A program made the position numbers and the translations under genes. Below are positions 1 to 8,352 of a stretch of 64,000 nucleotides of DNA, piece after piece. Below the pieces are notes generated by a model that saw only the letters and a program-made list of their open reading frames with translations, made no database searches and was not told the origin of the DNA. The stretch lies in assembly GCA_041744575.1 (NCBI GenBank), contig JBGTKP010000051.1, positions 112,368 to 176,367 of the forward strand, given 5' to 3'. The DNA is from JTS-RE37 sp041744575. GTDB lineage: Bacteria > Bacteroidota > Bacteroidia > Flavobacteriales > Flavobacteriaceae. Every line of letters begins with the position of its first letter. The stretch's first letter is position 1.

Positions 1-279
1 CAGTCCGGTGGGCCTGTAGTTCCTCTCTGAATAATGATGGTACTTTGACCCTCGCTAAAAATCTTTAACTGCATAAAGTGCAGACCGGAATTGCTATCAG
101 CATCACCCCATAAATACCTTCCGCTTTTTTTCCTCCCACATCAAGATTGAGGGATCATCCTGATTGACCCCCCGGCAATGATGGTATGCCGCGTAAATTC
201 CTGAAATTAAAATAAAGTCCGGATTTTATGTGATTTATTTGAAGTTCACAACACTAATAAAACAAAGCTGCAATTTTAG

Positions 280-768
280 ATGATACAGGAAGAACAGGCA
301 TTTGTCGAAATCATACGTAAAAACGAAGGAATCATTTACAAGATCACCCGACTTTACGCCAGGGATGAAGAAATGCAGAAGGACCTGTTCCAGGAAATCG
401 TCTATCAGTTATGGAAAGGATATCCGGCTTTTAGGGGAGAAGCCAAAGTGAGTACCTGGATGTACCGCATCGCATTGAATACCGCGTTGTTTCAGCTGAA
501 AATAAGTAAAAAGGGTGGGAATAAAGTTTCTATGGATGGCCTAATACTGGAACAGGATCACTATGACCCGGTATTTGACGAGCGTTTACAAGTCCTTTAT
601 GCAAGTATCAGGAAACTTGGGGATGTAGATAAGGGAATTGTTTTCCTTTTTCTGGAAGGAAAGAAATATGAAGATATTGCAGGGATCACCGGACTTTCAT
701 TGACGAATGTCAGTACGAGAATGGCCAGGATCAGGGAGAAGCTGAAGAGAACAATCATTAATTCATAA
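280..768 (+). CDS. ECF-type RNA polymerase sigma-70 factor
   Basis: A 162-residue protein with the two-domain layout of extracytoplasmic-function sigma factors. Region 2 lies at about residues 10-80, with the DLFQEIVYQLWKG helix and the STWMYRIALN segment that contacts the -10 element. Region 4 is a helix-turn-helix at about 110-155, containing KYEDIAGITGLSLTNVSTRM. It should direct core polymerase to a small regulon. The next gene starts 3 bases after the stop and encodes a membrane protein, the usual place for an anti-sigma partner. No FecR-type or zinc anti-sigma motif is visible there, so the signal sensed is unknown. The family call is firm; the role is inference. Confidence 0.93.
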   Translation: MIQEEQAFVEIIRKNEGIIYKITRLYARDEEMQKDLFQEIVYQLWKGYPAFRGEAKVSTWMYRIALNTALFQLKISKKGGNKVSMDGLILEQDHYDPVFDERLQVLYASIRKLGDVDKGIVFLFLEGKKYEDIAGITGLSLTNVSTRMARIREKLKRTIINS

Positions 769-771
769 GTT

Positions 772-1380
772 ATGGAACTCGAAGAAATGCAGATCGTATG
801 GTCACAAATGAGTGCACAGTTAGAGCATCAAAAAAAACTGACAAATAAATTAATTATGGAAATGATACAACAAAGATTTAAGGCTAAGATCGGGATTATC
901 TCAAAATATGAGGGGATGGGAGCTATTGTTTGCTTTAGCGCAGCTATCCTGCTACTCTTCCAGATGGAGAAACTGGATACCTGGTATCTTATGGCTGCCG
1001 GGTTGTTTACACTGCTTTATTTAATTGTGGTTCCCATTCTTGCCCTTTTATCCGTCTCAGCGATGAGACGTATTAACCTGACCAGGAACAGCTACAGGGA
1101 TACGGTGGCAGATTATGTCAAAAAGCAAAAACATTTTCTGCTGACGCAACGGGTTGCGATCTATTTTAATTTTATCCTTCTTCTGGTGAGCCTGCCTGTG
1201 GTATTTAAAGTTTTTAAGAACGAAGACCTGTTTGTTTCTAATATTCAGTTGATGTACTGGTATATTCCTGTAATGACCGTCTTTTTGATCCTGTTTTCAA
1301 GATGGGGTTATGGGAAATATAAGTCGGTGACCACCTCGGCTAGCAGGATTTTGGAAGAACTGGAAGCACCGGGGGCCTGA
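772..1380 (+). CDS. Membrane protein coupled to the ECF sigma factor (putative anti-sigma partner)
   Basis: A 202-residue protein starting 3 bases after the sigma factor gene, so the two are almost certainly co-translated. The N-terminal ~55 residues are polar and cytoplasmic in character. Four hydrophobic segments follow, at about 50-65, 72-95, 128-146 and 162-176. I recognise no named domain. Position and topology (cytoplasmic N-terminus, membrane anchor) suggest that it sequesters or tunes the upstream sigma factor, but no zinc-binding HxxxCxxC motif is present. It could instead be a regulated membrane protein with no anti-sigma role. Confidence 0.8.
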   Translation: MELEEMQIVWSQMSAQLEHQKKLTNKLIMEMIQQRFKAKIGIISKYEGMGAIVCFSAAILLLFQMEKLDTWYLMAAGLFTLLYLIVVPILALLSVSAMRRINLTRNSYRDTVADYVKKQKHFLLTQRVAIYFNFILLLVSLPVVFKVFKNEDLFVSNIQLMYWYIPVMTVFLILFSRWGYGKYKSVTTSASRILEELEAPGA

Positions 1381-1590
1381 AAGCAGAATTTTAAAATGGT
1401 CTCTCATTGCTGACCATCCGATGCTGGCTTACAGGCAGCCGGGTACCACTAAGGTTTTCGAAAAGAGCTCGGGCAAAAGGGGGTGGCAGCTGATCGGGCC
1501 CGGGAAGGCGGGAGCGGGTTTCCGCGACCTTTCCTTGCCTGGGCTATGAAAAGTGGTATCTTTAGCGTAACACCTTAAGATCCGGAACCT

Positions 1591-2484
1591 ATGAAAAAAT
1601 GTATCTTATATACCGTCGTCTTCGCGCTCTCAATCAGCGCCTGTAAAGAGAACAAAAAAGAAGTGCCGGACGACGGATTGCCGGCGGATAGTTTAAAAGT
1701 GGCAGCAAAACCGGAACTGGTCCAAAGATGGACCACAGATACTTTGCTGACCACGGCAGAATCTGTGATCTATGACAAGGAAAGAGATGTACTCTATGTA
1801 TCCGATATTGCAGGGGCACCGGACGGAGCTGACGGGGTGGGGTATATTTCTCAGGTCGATCTTCAGGGGAAGATCGTAAACGCCGAATGGATCAGCGGGC
1901 TTGATGCGCCCAAGGGATTGGGGATCATTGGCGATAAACTGTTTGTCACTGATCTGAAACAGATTGTGGAAATTGACATAGAGACTGGCAAGGTCCTGAA
2001 AAAGCATAAGGTAACTACCGCGGTTTTCCTGAATGATATTACCACAGATAATGGAACGGTATATGCTACGGATTCTAAGGATGGCAAGATCTATTCCCTG
2101 ATTGAAGGCAAGGTGAATATGATCGCAGACAGCCTCGCTGGGCCCAATGGCATCCTGAAGGACGGGGATAAGATGCTTCTGGCCCTGTGGGATGCAAAAA
2201 CCCTGAACTATTTTGACCCTGAAACCCGTGAAGTCGAATTGATTGCGGAGGATATCGAAAATCCGGATGGTATTGAAGCCGTTGGTGATGGCACGTTTCT
2301 CGTGTCCAGCTGGAACGGGATGGTGCACCTGGTAGATCCCGTGAGCGGGGAAAAACAATTGCTGTTGGATACTACAAAAGAGGAAATCGGCGCGGCGGAT
2401 ATCGAGTACATCCCGGAAAAAAACCTTTTACTGGTCCCGACTTTTTTTAAGAATGGGGTGACAGCTTATGAGTTGAAGAGGTAG
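1591..2484 (+). CDS. SMP-30/NHL-type beta-propeller lipoprotein
   Basis: A 297-residue protein. The N-terminus is a lipoprotein signal: MKK, a hydrophobic stretch and a cysteine at SISAC. The rest is a six-bladed propeller of the SMP-30/gluconolactonase/NHL kind, with repeated strands such as LYVSDIAG, LFVTDLKQ, VYATDSKDG and PDGIEAVGDGTFLVSSW. The enzymes of this family are calcium-dependent lactonases, but secreted flavobacterial members are often of unknown substrate. A near-consensus -7 box (TATCTTTA, about 1555-1562) precedes the gene. It stands alone, between the sigma factor pair and the repeat array. Confidence 0.85.
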   Translation: MKKCILYTVVFALSISACKENKKEVPDDGLPADSLKVAAKPELVQRWTTDTLLTTAESVIYDKERDVLYVSDIAGAPDGADGVGYISQVDLQGKIVNAEWISGLDAPKGLGIIGDKLFVTDLKQIVEIDIETGKVLKKHKVTTAVFLNDITTDNGTVYATDSKDGKIYSLIEGKVNMIADSLAGPNGILKDGDKMLLALWDAKTLNYFDPETREVELIAEDIENPDGIEAVGDGTFLVSSWNGMVHLVDPVSGEKQLLLDTTKEEIGAADIEYIPEKNLLLVPTFFKNGVTAYELKR

Positions 2485-2619
2485 TGCGGCGGGGGATAGT
2501 TATGTCGTTATATTGAAAGATAGATAGGGCTGCCGATAAAAATATCTTTACCAAGCTGTCCATTTATAATAAGAACTTATTTTATTTCCAATTGACAAGG
2601 TACTACTGATATCGTATAC

Positions 2620-3550
2620 ATAAGGTTGTCACTCTGAGCGAAGTCGAAGAGGACAACCGGAGAAATAAACTAAAGTTGTCACTCTGAGCGAAGTCGAAGA
2701 GGACACCCGAAGAAATAAAATCCACTTAAAACAGGCGCCAGGCTTCGACTCGGCCAGGCTTCGACTCCGCTCAGCCTGACATTATAATTACCAACGAAAA
2801 AGACAGAGTTGTCACTATGCGAGAAGTCGAAGAGGACAACCGAAGAAATAAAATCAACTTAAAACAGGCTTTGACTCCGCCAGGCTTCGACTCCGCTCAG
2901 CCTGACAGTGAAGGAAGAAATTATGAAAAAGTATTTTGTCTATATCCTAAAATGTTCTGATATCAGCTACTACACTGGAGTAACCAACGATTTAGATCGT
3001 AGGTTTGCAGAACATCAGGAAGGAATTGGCAAAGAATCATACACCCATGGCAGAAGGCCCGTTTCTTTGGTATTCTATACAGACTTTAACGATATAAATC
3101 AGGCGATTATATTTGAAAAACAAGTAAAAGGTTGGAACCGAAAGAAAAAGGAAGCTCTAATCAATGACGAATGGGAAAAGTTGCCGGGATTGGCTGGATG
3201 CAAAAACGAAACATCCCATAAAAACATTTATAAAACAGGCTTCGACTCCGCTCAGCCTGACTTTAAAATTAAAAACGAAATAGACAGGGTTGTCACTCTG
3301 AGCGAAGTCGAAGAGGACAACCGAAGAAATAAAATCAACTTAAAACAGGCTTTGTCTCCGCCAGGCTTCGACTCCGCTCAGCCTGACATTTGAATTACCA
3401 ACGAAATAGACAGGGTTGTCACTCTGAGCGAAGTCGAAGAGGACAACCGGAGAAATAAAATTAACTAAAACAGGCGCCAGGCTTCGACTCCGCTCAGCCT
3501 GACATTTAAATCACTAACGAAATAGACAGGGTTGTCACTCTGAGCAAAGT
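2620..3550. repeat. Palindromic repeat array (half-sites in both orientations) around the GIY-YIG gene
   Basis: Two complementary half-sites alternate. The forward half (begins TGTCACTCTGAGCGAAGTCG) lies at 2627-2649, 2677-2699, 2810-2832 (imperfect), 3291-3313, 3417-3439 and 3533-3550 (truncated). The opposite half (CTTCGACTCCGCTCAGCCTG, then ACA) lies at 2759-2781, 2885-2907, 3240-3261, 3366-3388 and 3482-3504, with broken copies near 2743 and 2868. Forward and opposite halves are near reverse complements, so a forward/opposite pair can fold into a long hairpin. Between them recur GGACAACCGAAGAAATAAAA and an ACGAAATAGACAGGG block. Spacing is irregular and orientation mixed, unlike CRISPR. 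It looks like an interspersed REP-type element. Confidence 0.93.
2923..3393 (+). CDS. GIY-YIG nuclease-domain protein embedded in the repeat array
   Basis: The ATG at 2923 is chosen because AAGGAAG lies 6-12 bases upstream; an earlier GTG at 2908 abuts a repeat half-site. Residues 1-~85 are a single GIY-YIG domain (YFVYILKCSD, YYTGVTNDLDRRFAEH, then FEKQVKGWNRKKKEALI), as in the small UvrC-like/YhbQ group of nucleases. From about residue 105 the protein is encoded by the repeats themselves: GFDSAQPD occurs twice, with VVTLSEVEEDN between, and the stop codon lies at the end of a half-site. The family call is strong; whether the nuclease acts on the repeats is inference. Confidence 0.88.
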   Translation: MKKYFVYILKCSDISYYTGVTNDLDRRFAEHQEGIGKESYTHGRRPVSLVFYTDFNDINQAIIFEKQVKGWNRKKKEALINDEWEKLPGLAGCKNETSHKNIYKTGFDSAQPDFKIKNEIDRVVTLSEVEEDNRRNKINLKQALSPPGFDSAQPDI

Positions 3551-3568
3551 ATCCATTACCACTTCTAT

Positions 3569-3781
3569 TTAAATTTTTATTCTCAAAACTCTGTTTGAAA
3601 ATGTAATGGAATACTTATTGTGCAACCCGACGGACTTGTCCTCCATAGCTGGCAGAGCGACGGAGGGTAGGAGGGGAGTGTAATGCCTGCCTGCCGGCAG
3701 ACAGGTGAGTGGAATGGGAATAGTCACAAACCGTATTGTTAGAAAGGGCGGGTACGCAACACGCCTTTTTATGCTATCCAT
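3569..3781 (-). other. Repeat-like remnant with a near-palindrome (open frame probably not a gene)
   Basis: A 70-codon open frame on the minus strand reads through low-complexity-looking phrases (PIPLTCLPAGRHYTPLLPSVALPAMEDKSVG) with no signal peptide or domain. It contains a near-perfect palindrome at 3686-3705 (CCTGCCTGCC facing GGCAGACAGG, one mismatch). Phrases of this type recur beside small GIY-YIG genes in Bacteroidota as far as I remember, which would make it a fragment of a dispersed element next to the repeat array. It is recorded as sequence of note, not as a confident gene. Confidence 0.4.
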
Positions 3782-3889
3782 TCAAACACACGATTCTAAC
3801 CTGTTAAATTCGAGTTAATTAAACGCGTTTATGATCAAATGTAGAGGTGAATTTTCTACTTTGAAGGTGAACATAAATTCCAGGAACAA

Positions 3890-5011
3890 ATGAAAAAGAT
3901 TTTACCCATTCTCGCCTTGTTTGGGCTCGTGCTTCTGACCTTATCGGCAACTATACAACCAACATCCGATTCCGATCTGACATCGAATTTCACCTATGGC
4001 AATCCAGAAATCGCCTCGATCAATCAACTGACCTTCGGACCGGAGGGAATATTGTTTTTGGGAGATTCGAAAAATGCTACCGTCTATGCTGTAGATTTAG
4101 GAGATGCGAAATCCGAGGCATCGAAAGCTGAGCTCGATATAAAGGCCTTTGATACTAAAGTTGCTTCCGCCCTGGGCACCACGGTAGATAAAATTGAAAT
4201 AAACGATATGGCGGTAAATCCATTGACAAAGATCCCATATTTTGCGGTAAGCACTATGGATGGTACCCCGGTTCTACTGAAATTGAATGGAGAAACTCTT
4301 GAGAACGTACCGTTGGATCAGATGAACTTTTCAGAGATGGCACTAACTGATGCAGTGGATAAGGATGCCAAAGACGGCCGCGAACGCCCGTTGCGCGTTT
4401 GGGCGATATCCGATTTGAAATATCACAATGGTAAGGTTTTGGTTAGCGGCCTCTCCAATAAAGAATTCGGGTCCACTTTTAGAAGCATTCCCTTTCCGTT
4501 TTCTGACACCCAGGACTATGCGTCTTTGGAAATTTACCATGCCGCTCACGGGCAGTATGAAACCCAATCTCCAATTAAGACGTTCGATGTCATTACGATG
4601 GAAGGAAAGGATTATTTGATGGCCAGTTATACCTGTACGCCCTTAGTCTTGTTTCCGATGGAAGAACTAAAAAACGGTGAGCATACCAAGGGAAGAACCG
4701 TCGCTGAACTAGGTTCGGGAAATTCCCCCTTGGATATGATTTCCTATGAAAAGGAAGGCAAAAAGTACTTTTTGATGTCCAATACCAATCGTCCGGTGAT
4801 GAAAATAGATCATAAGGATATTGCCAACACAAAGGAATCAATGACCGAACCTGTAGACGAATGGGCTGTGGCAAAAGGAGTAGATTATGTTTCCCTGCCT
4901 ATGGTGAACATCTTACAGATGGATAATTTGGACAATGAAAACGTCGTATACCTGCAACGCACATCGAGTGGCGATATGGTATTGCAGAGCAGGTCTACGG
5001 AAAGAATGTAA
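3890..5011 (+). CDS. Secreted beta-propeller-like protein of unknown function
   Basis: A 373-residue protein with an N-terminal signal peptide (KKILPILALFGLVLLTLS). No catalytic family is recognised. Repeated strand patterns (INQLTFGPEGILFLGD, LRVWAISDLKYHNGKVLVSGLSN, DYLMASYTCTPLVLFPM, KKYFLMSNTNRPVMKID) suggest a propeller fold. There is no lipobox cysteine, so it should be free in the periplasm or exported. A strong hairpin with a T-run (5063-5093) lies just past the stop, and the next gene begins close by on the same strand. The two may be co-expressed. Function unknown. Confidence 0.8.
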   Translation: MKKILPILALFGLVLLTLSATIQPTSDSDLTSNFTYGNPEIASINQLTFGPEGILFLGDSKNATVYAVDLGDAKSEASKAELDIKAFDTKVASALGTTVDKIEINDMAVNPLTKIPYFAVSTMDGTPVLLKLNGETLENVPLDQMNFSEMALTDAVDKDAKDGRERPLRVWAISDLKYHNGKVLVSGLSNKEFGSTFRSIPFPFSDTQDYASLEIYHAAHGQYETQSPIKTFDVITMEGKDYLMASYTCTPLVLFPMEELKNGEHTKGRTVAELGSGNSPLDMISYEKEGKKYFLMSNTNRPVMKIDHKDIANTKESMTEPVDEWAVAKGVDYVSLPMVNILQMDNLDNENVVYLQRTSSGDMVLQSRSTERM

Positions 5012-5051
5012 AGAAAAGATTGCAAAGCCTTTGATCATATATAATTTTACG

Positions 5052-6140
5052 TTGTACAGCATAAAAAAGGTCAGGATTATCCTGATCTTTTTTTATGTCT
5101 TCATGTCGGTTTTTTATGGATGTCGGCAGGAGGGAAGCCTTGGTCCCGTTCAGGTGATTTATAAAAACGAAAAGGCAGTAAGCGTTCAACTGGATTATTC
5201 CGGAAACCCGGATGCCATGGGTATTTATATCAAAGGGGAGACGGAAAGTGCAGTATTGGGAACGTTTGACACGAAGGATGGTAAATTACTGTTCCGTCCC
5301 CCGGTTCCGTTAACGCCTGGTCAGGTCTATGAGGTCAGGGAGGCAGGGCAGAAGCTGGCCGATTTTTCAATTCCGTCTGCAACATTTGCAACACCGCCGG
5401 AAATTATCCGCATTTATCCGACGCAAGACAGCATTCCGGAGAATCTGCTTAAAATCTATGTGCAATTCTCACAGCCCATGCAGCATGTAGGAAATGCTTT
5501 GGAGTTTATCACGGTGTATAATACAACCGAGGGTAAAGAAGAATCCATTTTTTTACCCTTGGAAACCGAACTATGGAACAGGCATCATGACCGTCTGACC
5601 CTATGGCTGGATCCCGGGAGGATTAAGACCGGTTTGATTCCCAATAGGGAACAAGGTGTTCCTCTCAAAAAGGGCAATGCGTACAACATAACTATGGATA
5701 AAAAATGGAAAACCGCCGCAGGTCAGGAATTAACCGAGACATACCATAAGCAATGGACAGTCACCGCTCCCGATACCCTGAAGCCTGATGTAGAAAATTG
5801 GAAAGTTGATGCTCCAGCCTCCAAGACTGATAAGGCTTTGGTAATTCACTTTGACGAACCCTTAGACCATGAACTGGCGCAGGAAAGTGTTGGCATTCAC
5901 GATTCAAACGGCAAACCTGTTCCAGGTGATTGGGAACTGACCAAATGGGGAACAACGCTACGTTTTACGCCGTCAAGCAGTTGGAAACAAGGCCATTACG
6001 AGATTGTAGTGAACCCAAAACTGGAGGACTTTGCAGGTAATAATTTAAATCGACTATTCGATGAAAATCTGGGAAATAAGCCCAAAGTAGATAGCGAGCA
6101 GAATGATTACCGTATTGATATTACGATCGATATGAAATAG
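5052..6140 (+). CDS. Ig-like-domain lipoprotein
   Basis: The frame is open from 4935, but the TTG at 5052 gives a proper lipoprotein signal: KKVR, a hydrophobic run and a cysteine in SVFYGC. That start makes a protein of 362 residues. The ATG at 4935 lies inside the upstream gene and would bury the signal, so 5052 is preferred. Starting with TTG makes it uncertain. The mature part contains Ig-like beta-sandwich segments (PEIIRIYPTQDSIPENLLKIYVQFSQPM at its start, then DKALVIHFDEPLDHELAQES). Such modules occur in SbsA-type Ig domains. The signal-coding part coincides with the hairpin at 5063-5093. Function unknown. Confidence 0.72.
   Translation: MYSIKKVRIILIFFYVFMSVFYGCRQEGSLGPVQVIYKNEKAVSVQLDYSGNPDAMGIYIKGETESAVLGTFDTKDGKLLFRPPVPLTPGQVYEVREAGQKLADFSIPSATFATPPEIIRIYPTQDSIPENLLKIYVQFSQPMQHVGNALEFITVYNTTEGKEESIFLPLETELWNRHHDRLTLWLDPGRIKTGLIPNREQGVPLKKGNAYNITMDKKWKTAAGQELTETYHKQWTVTAPDTLKPDVENWKVDAPASKTDKALVIHFDEPLDHELAQESVGIHDSNGKPVPGDWELTKWGTTLRFTPSSSWKQGHYEIVVNPKLEDFAGNNLNRLFDENLGNKPKVDSEQNDYRIDITIDMK
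5063..5093 (+). terminator. Strong hairpin with T-run, overlapping the next gene's signal-peptide codons
   Basis: GGTCAGGA (5069-5076), loop TTA, TCCTGATC (5080-5087), extended by A6 (5063-5068) pairing with the T-run at 5088-5093, gives a 14-bp stem with a 3-base loop. It has the look of an intrinsic terminator for the gene ending at 5011, yet it lies inside the likely signal-peptide codons of the following lipoprotein gene. It may therefore attenuate it. Confidence 0.75.
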
Positions 6141-6151
6141 CGATCGTGGTT

Positions 6152-6322
6152 GTGATTAGTTATAAGATAACCTCGGATTATGGCAGAATAAGCTTAAAAG
6201 ACGTTCCTTTAAGAAGAGAAATCGAGATCAATGACTGGCCGATTCCTTCTAAAACAATCACTGGGGATTGGATAATTAGTGAGGGTTATTTGAAATCATA
6301 TAGAATGGTGGATATCAACTGA
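6152..6322 (+). CDS. Small open frame (56 aa) ending at the first direct repeat
   Basis: A GTG at 6152 opens a 56-residue frame ending TGA at 6320-6322. It contains KDVPLRREIEINDWPIPSKT followed by a WIISEGYLKSYRMVDIN tail. I do not recognise it; it could be a small hypothetical gene or the 3' remnant of a longer one. Its stop codon lies within the first bases of the direct repeat starting at 6316, which suggests that the repeat inserted into or displaced the original 3' end. Low confidence as an expressed gene. Confidence 0.3.
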   Translation: MISYKITSDYGRISLKDVPLRREIEINDWPIPSKTITGDWIISEGYLKSYRMVDIN

Positions 6323-6440
6323 TCTAAGGTTGCTGCTGGCAAGAATGATTCAAGTGCTATCCGTAATTTACTTTTACATACACGGCAGGTGTAAACATCC
6401 AATGGATGTTTAAGACTGACGGCTAGATGAATCGGCTGTA
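6316..6440. repeat. Direct repeat copy 1 (~125 bp) downstream of the lipoprotein gene
   Basis: Aligns without gaps to 8353-8477, same orientation, roughly 88% identical by eye. It includes CTAAGGTTGCTGCTGGCAAG and an 8-bp stem AAACATCC / GGATGTTT with a 3-base loop. The stem is identical in both copies while the loop differs (AAT here, TGT in the other). Confidence 0.88.
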
Positions 6441-6525
6441 CCCCTTCTGTTCTTTGCGAGTTAGAAACTGTTGTAAAAATAACATTTGGCAACGTCTAAA
6501 ATCCATTTATTGTGCATCCCCTGGT

Positions 6526-8118
6526 TTATTGAAATGGGAAATCTTTTATAGGTCCATCGTGAAAAGGGACATTGGCTTTGTAAATGAGCTCTTGGCCTTC
6601 CGTTACCTTAAGGGGATCTTTATGGTCTTTAAACACTTTTTGTATGTATTCATCATAATCCGTAATTCCATGATACGACACAAGTTCGGTGGAAGTAATT
6701 TTTAATTCATTGTTTGTGTAAAAGCTCAAGAGATTGGATTCTTCCATTTCCGGAGGTAGTTGGGGTAATGGAACACTGGAAATAGCCTTGCTATTGAACG
6801 TTATGTCCCATACATAAATTGGAAAAACTCCCCCATTGTTTAGACGAATCCTTCCCATAATATGATTGGTGCCGGTAATTTCAAAATCGACCTTGTTATT
6901 TGCATAGGTAAAATCAAGGGTATTCTCTGGAATTGAAAAACTGTCCTTTGGCGTACCAATACCCGCTGCAAAATAGTTTCCAAAGGTTATCCAGTACCTG
7001 TAATCGTAAAAGTTGGTGTTGAGGGTATAGTTTATTTGGTCACCGGGGGAAACAGCTTGGCTGATATTCTGGATCAAATGGAAGTTGTTGATTTCAATAT
7101 CATTTTCTTTCCAATAACCAAATAGGCTCATAAACGCTGAATCGTTCTCAAAACCCTTGGAGGAATTCAATACGATGCTACGCTGTTCCAAACCTTCTGT
7201 GCTAAATTCGGCTTTATCCAACAAAAAGTCATCGGCCAAAGGAGGAAAAAGCGTCAAATATTGATAATTGCCCAGCGCATACCCACTCATATAAAAAATT
7301 TCTGGGGTATTCATATCCCCATCAATATCATCGATTATGGTAACCGAAAAAGTCTCAGTTTCTGTATCCAAGTGGAGCCTGTAATCTGAGTTATAAGGTT
7401 CATTTATGTTATCAGAAGTTATTATATCATGACTCTCAAAGCCAGTAATTGGATATGTTTTTGTTTCGCCCTCTTCGCCTCTGAAGGGTTTTGTTAAATT
7501 GATTGTACCCGGATTGTTTCTCGTAAGGTTTGTATGGGTTGTCATGCCCGTGGCAAATCCATTGTCAGTAAGGGCAAAAGTCAACATAAACTCGTCGTCC
7601 CTATCAAATTCCTCGGGGGAGCTAAGGACAACTTTTCGGTCATTATTGGTAAATAGCTTTGCTGAAATTAAACTGCCGTCCATTTTGGAAGCAAAGGCAA
7701 CGGCATTTATTATATATTGATTCATCATGTTTTCGGGCAGGTTAATCACGACCAATCTTCGATGTATGCTAAAGTTCAATTCCTTGAAGGTGGTTTTCAT
7801 ATTTGTATGGGTCAATACAATCTTCAACAAGTGCGAACCTGTACTATAACTTTCAGGATCGAAATCGAGCGAAATATCCTTTGTGTTTTGAGAGGAATAA
7901 ATAGATTGGGAATCTATAAAAACCTCTACCAAGTTTCCGGTAAGATTAATGGTTGCATTAATTTTTACAGCTTCATCGATAATTTGACCATCACTGATTG
8001 TAGAAACTATAATAGTTTCATCCTTTTCCGGGATGTCAGATAAGGGATCCTTGCCGCAGGAAAGAACTATAAAAAGCACTAAAAACAAAGAAAATATTCT
8101 TGATTGGGTAAAAATCAT
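6526..8118 (-). CDS. Large lipoprotein of unknown function between direct repeats
   Basis: A 530-residue protein with a clear lipoprotein signal (MIFTQSRIFSLFLVLFIVLS then CG). Beyond it the sequence is beta-rich, with Ig-like segments such as IVSTISDGQIIDEAVKINATINL followed by LVEVFIDSQ near the N-terminus. No catalytic motif or named domain is recognised. It is the only substantial gene between the two ~125-bp direct repeats (6316-6440, 8353-8477), so it may be cargo of, or have been duplicated by, whatever those repeats are. Base composition looks lower in GC than the neighbouring operons, in keeping with transfer, though I have not measured it. Confidence 0.82.
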   Translation of the reverse strand: MIFTQSRIFSLFLVLFIVLSCGKDPLSDIPEKDETIIVSTISDGQIIDEAVKINATINLTGNLVEVFIDSQSIYSSQNTKDISLDFDPESYSTGSHLLKIVLTHTNMKTTFKELNFSIHRRLVVINLPENMMNQYIINAVAFASKMDGSLISAKLFTNNDRKVVLSSPEEFDRDDEFMLTFALTDNGFATGMTTHTNLTRNNPGTINLTKPFRGEEGETKTYPITGFESHDIITSDNINEPYNSDYRLHLDTETETFSVTIIDDIDGDMNTPEIFYMSGYALGNYQYLTLFPPLADDFLLDKAEFSTEGLEQRSIVLNSSKGFENDSAFMSLFGYWKENDIEINNFHLIQNISQAVSPGDQINYTLNTNFYDYRYWITFGNYFAAGIGTPKDSFSIPENTLDFTYANNKVDFEITGTNHIMGRIRLNNGGVFPIYVWDITFNSKAISSVPLPQLPPEMEESNLLSFYTNNELKITSTELVSYHGITDYDEYIQKVFKDHKDPLKVTEGQELIYKANVPFHDGPIKDFPFQ

Positions 8119-8352
8119 AATATGGTTTTGAAAAACGGATTCGTATTGCTTTCAAACGTCTGGTAGTACTCCATATTGTTTAATTTGTTATTCATTCGTT
8201 ATTTAGAATATATTTTCTTTTGTGTTTAAAATTTCCGGCGGTGTAAACCTTGCAGCTGAAAGTCAGATTTAGAATGTTGATGACGCTAATCGCAATGCGC
8301 TAAAAAGGAAAAAGGTTGAGTGCTATTTCGAATAATATAGAAATATGAAAAA

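Noticed and set aside
1..279. Possible gene end or RNA at the left edge
   Set aside because: No open frame or RNA fold that I could support on either strand; no clear promoter for the sigma factor gene could be fixed either.
1693..2358. A 221-codon minus-strand frame antisense to the SMP-30-like gene
   Set aside because: It has no domain and mirrors the codon pattern of the real gene on the other strand.
2620..3550. CRISPR array
   Set aside because: Half-sites are in both orientations, spacing is irregular and there are no unique spacers of even length or cas genes.
6286..6492. A 68-codon minus-strand frame with CxxC over the first direct repeat
   Set aside because: The same frame is broken by TGA in the second repeat, and mismatches between the copies do not favour third codon positions. 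Kept as a repeat, not a gene.
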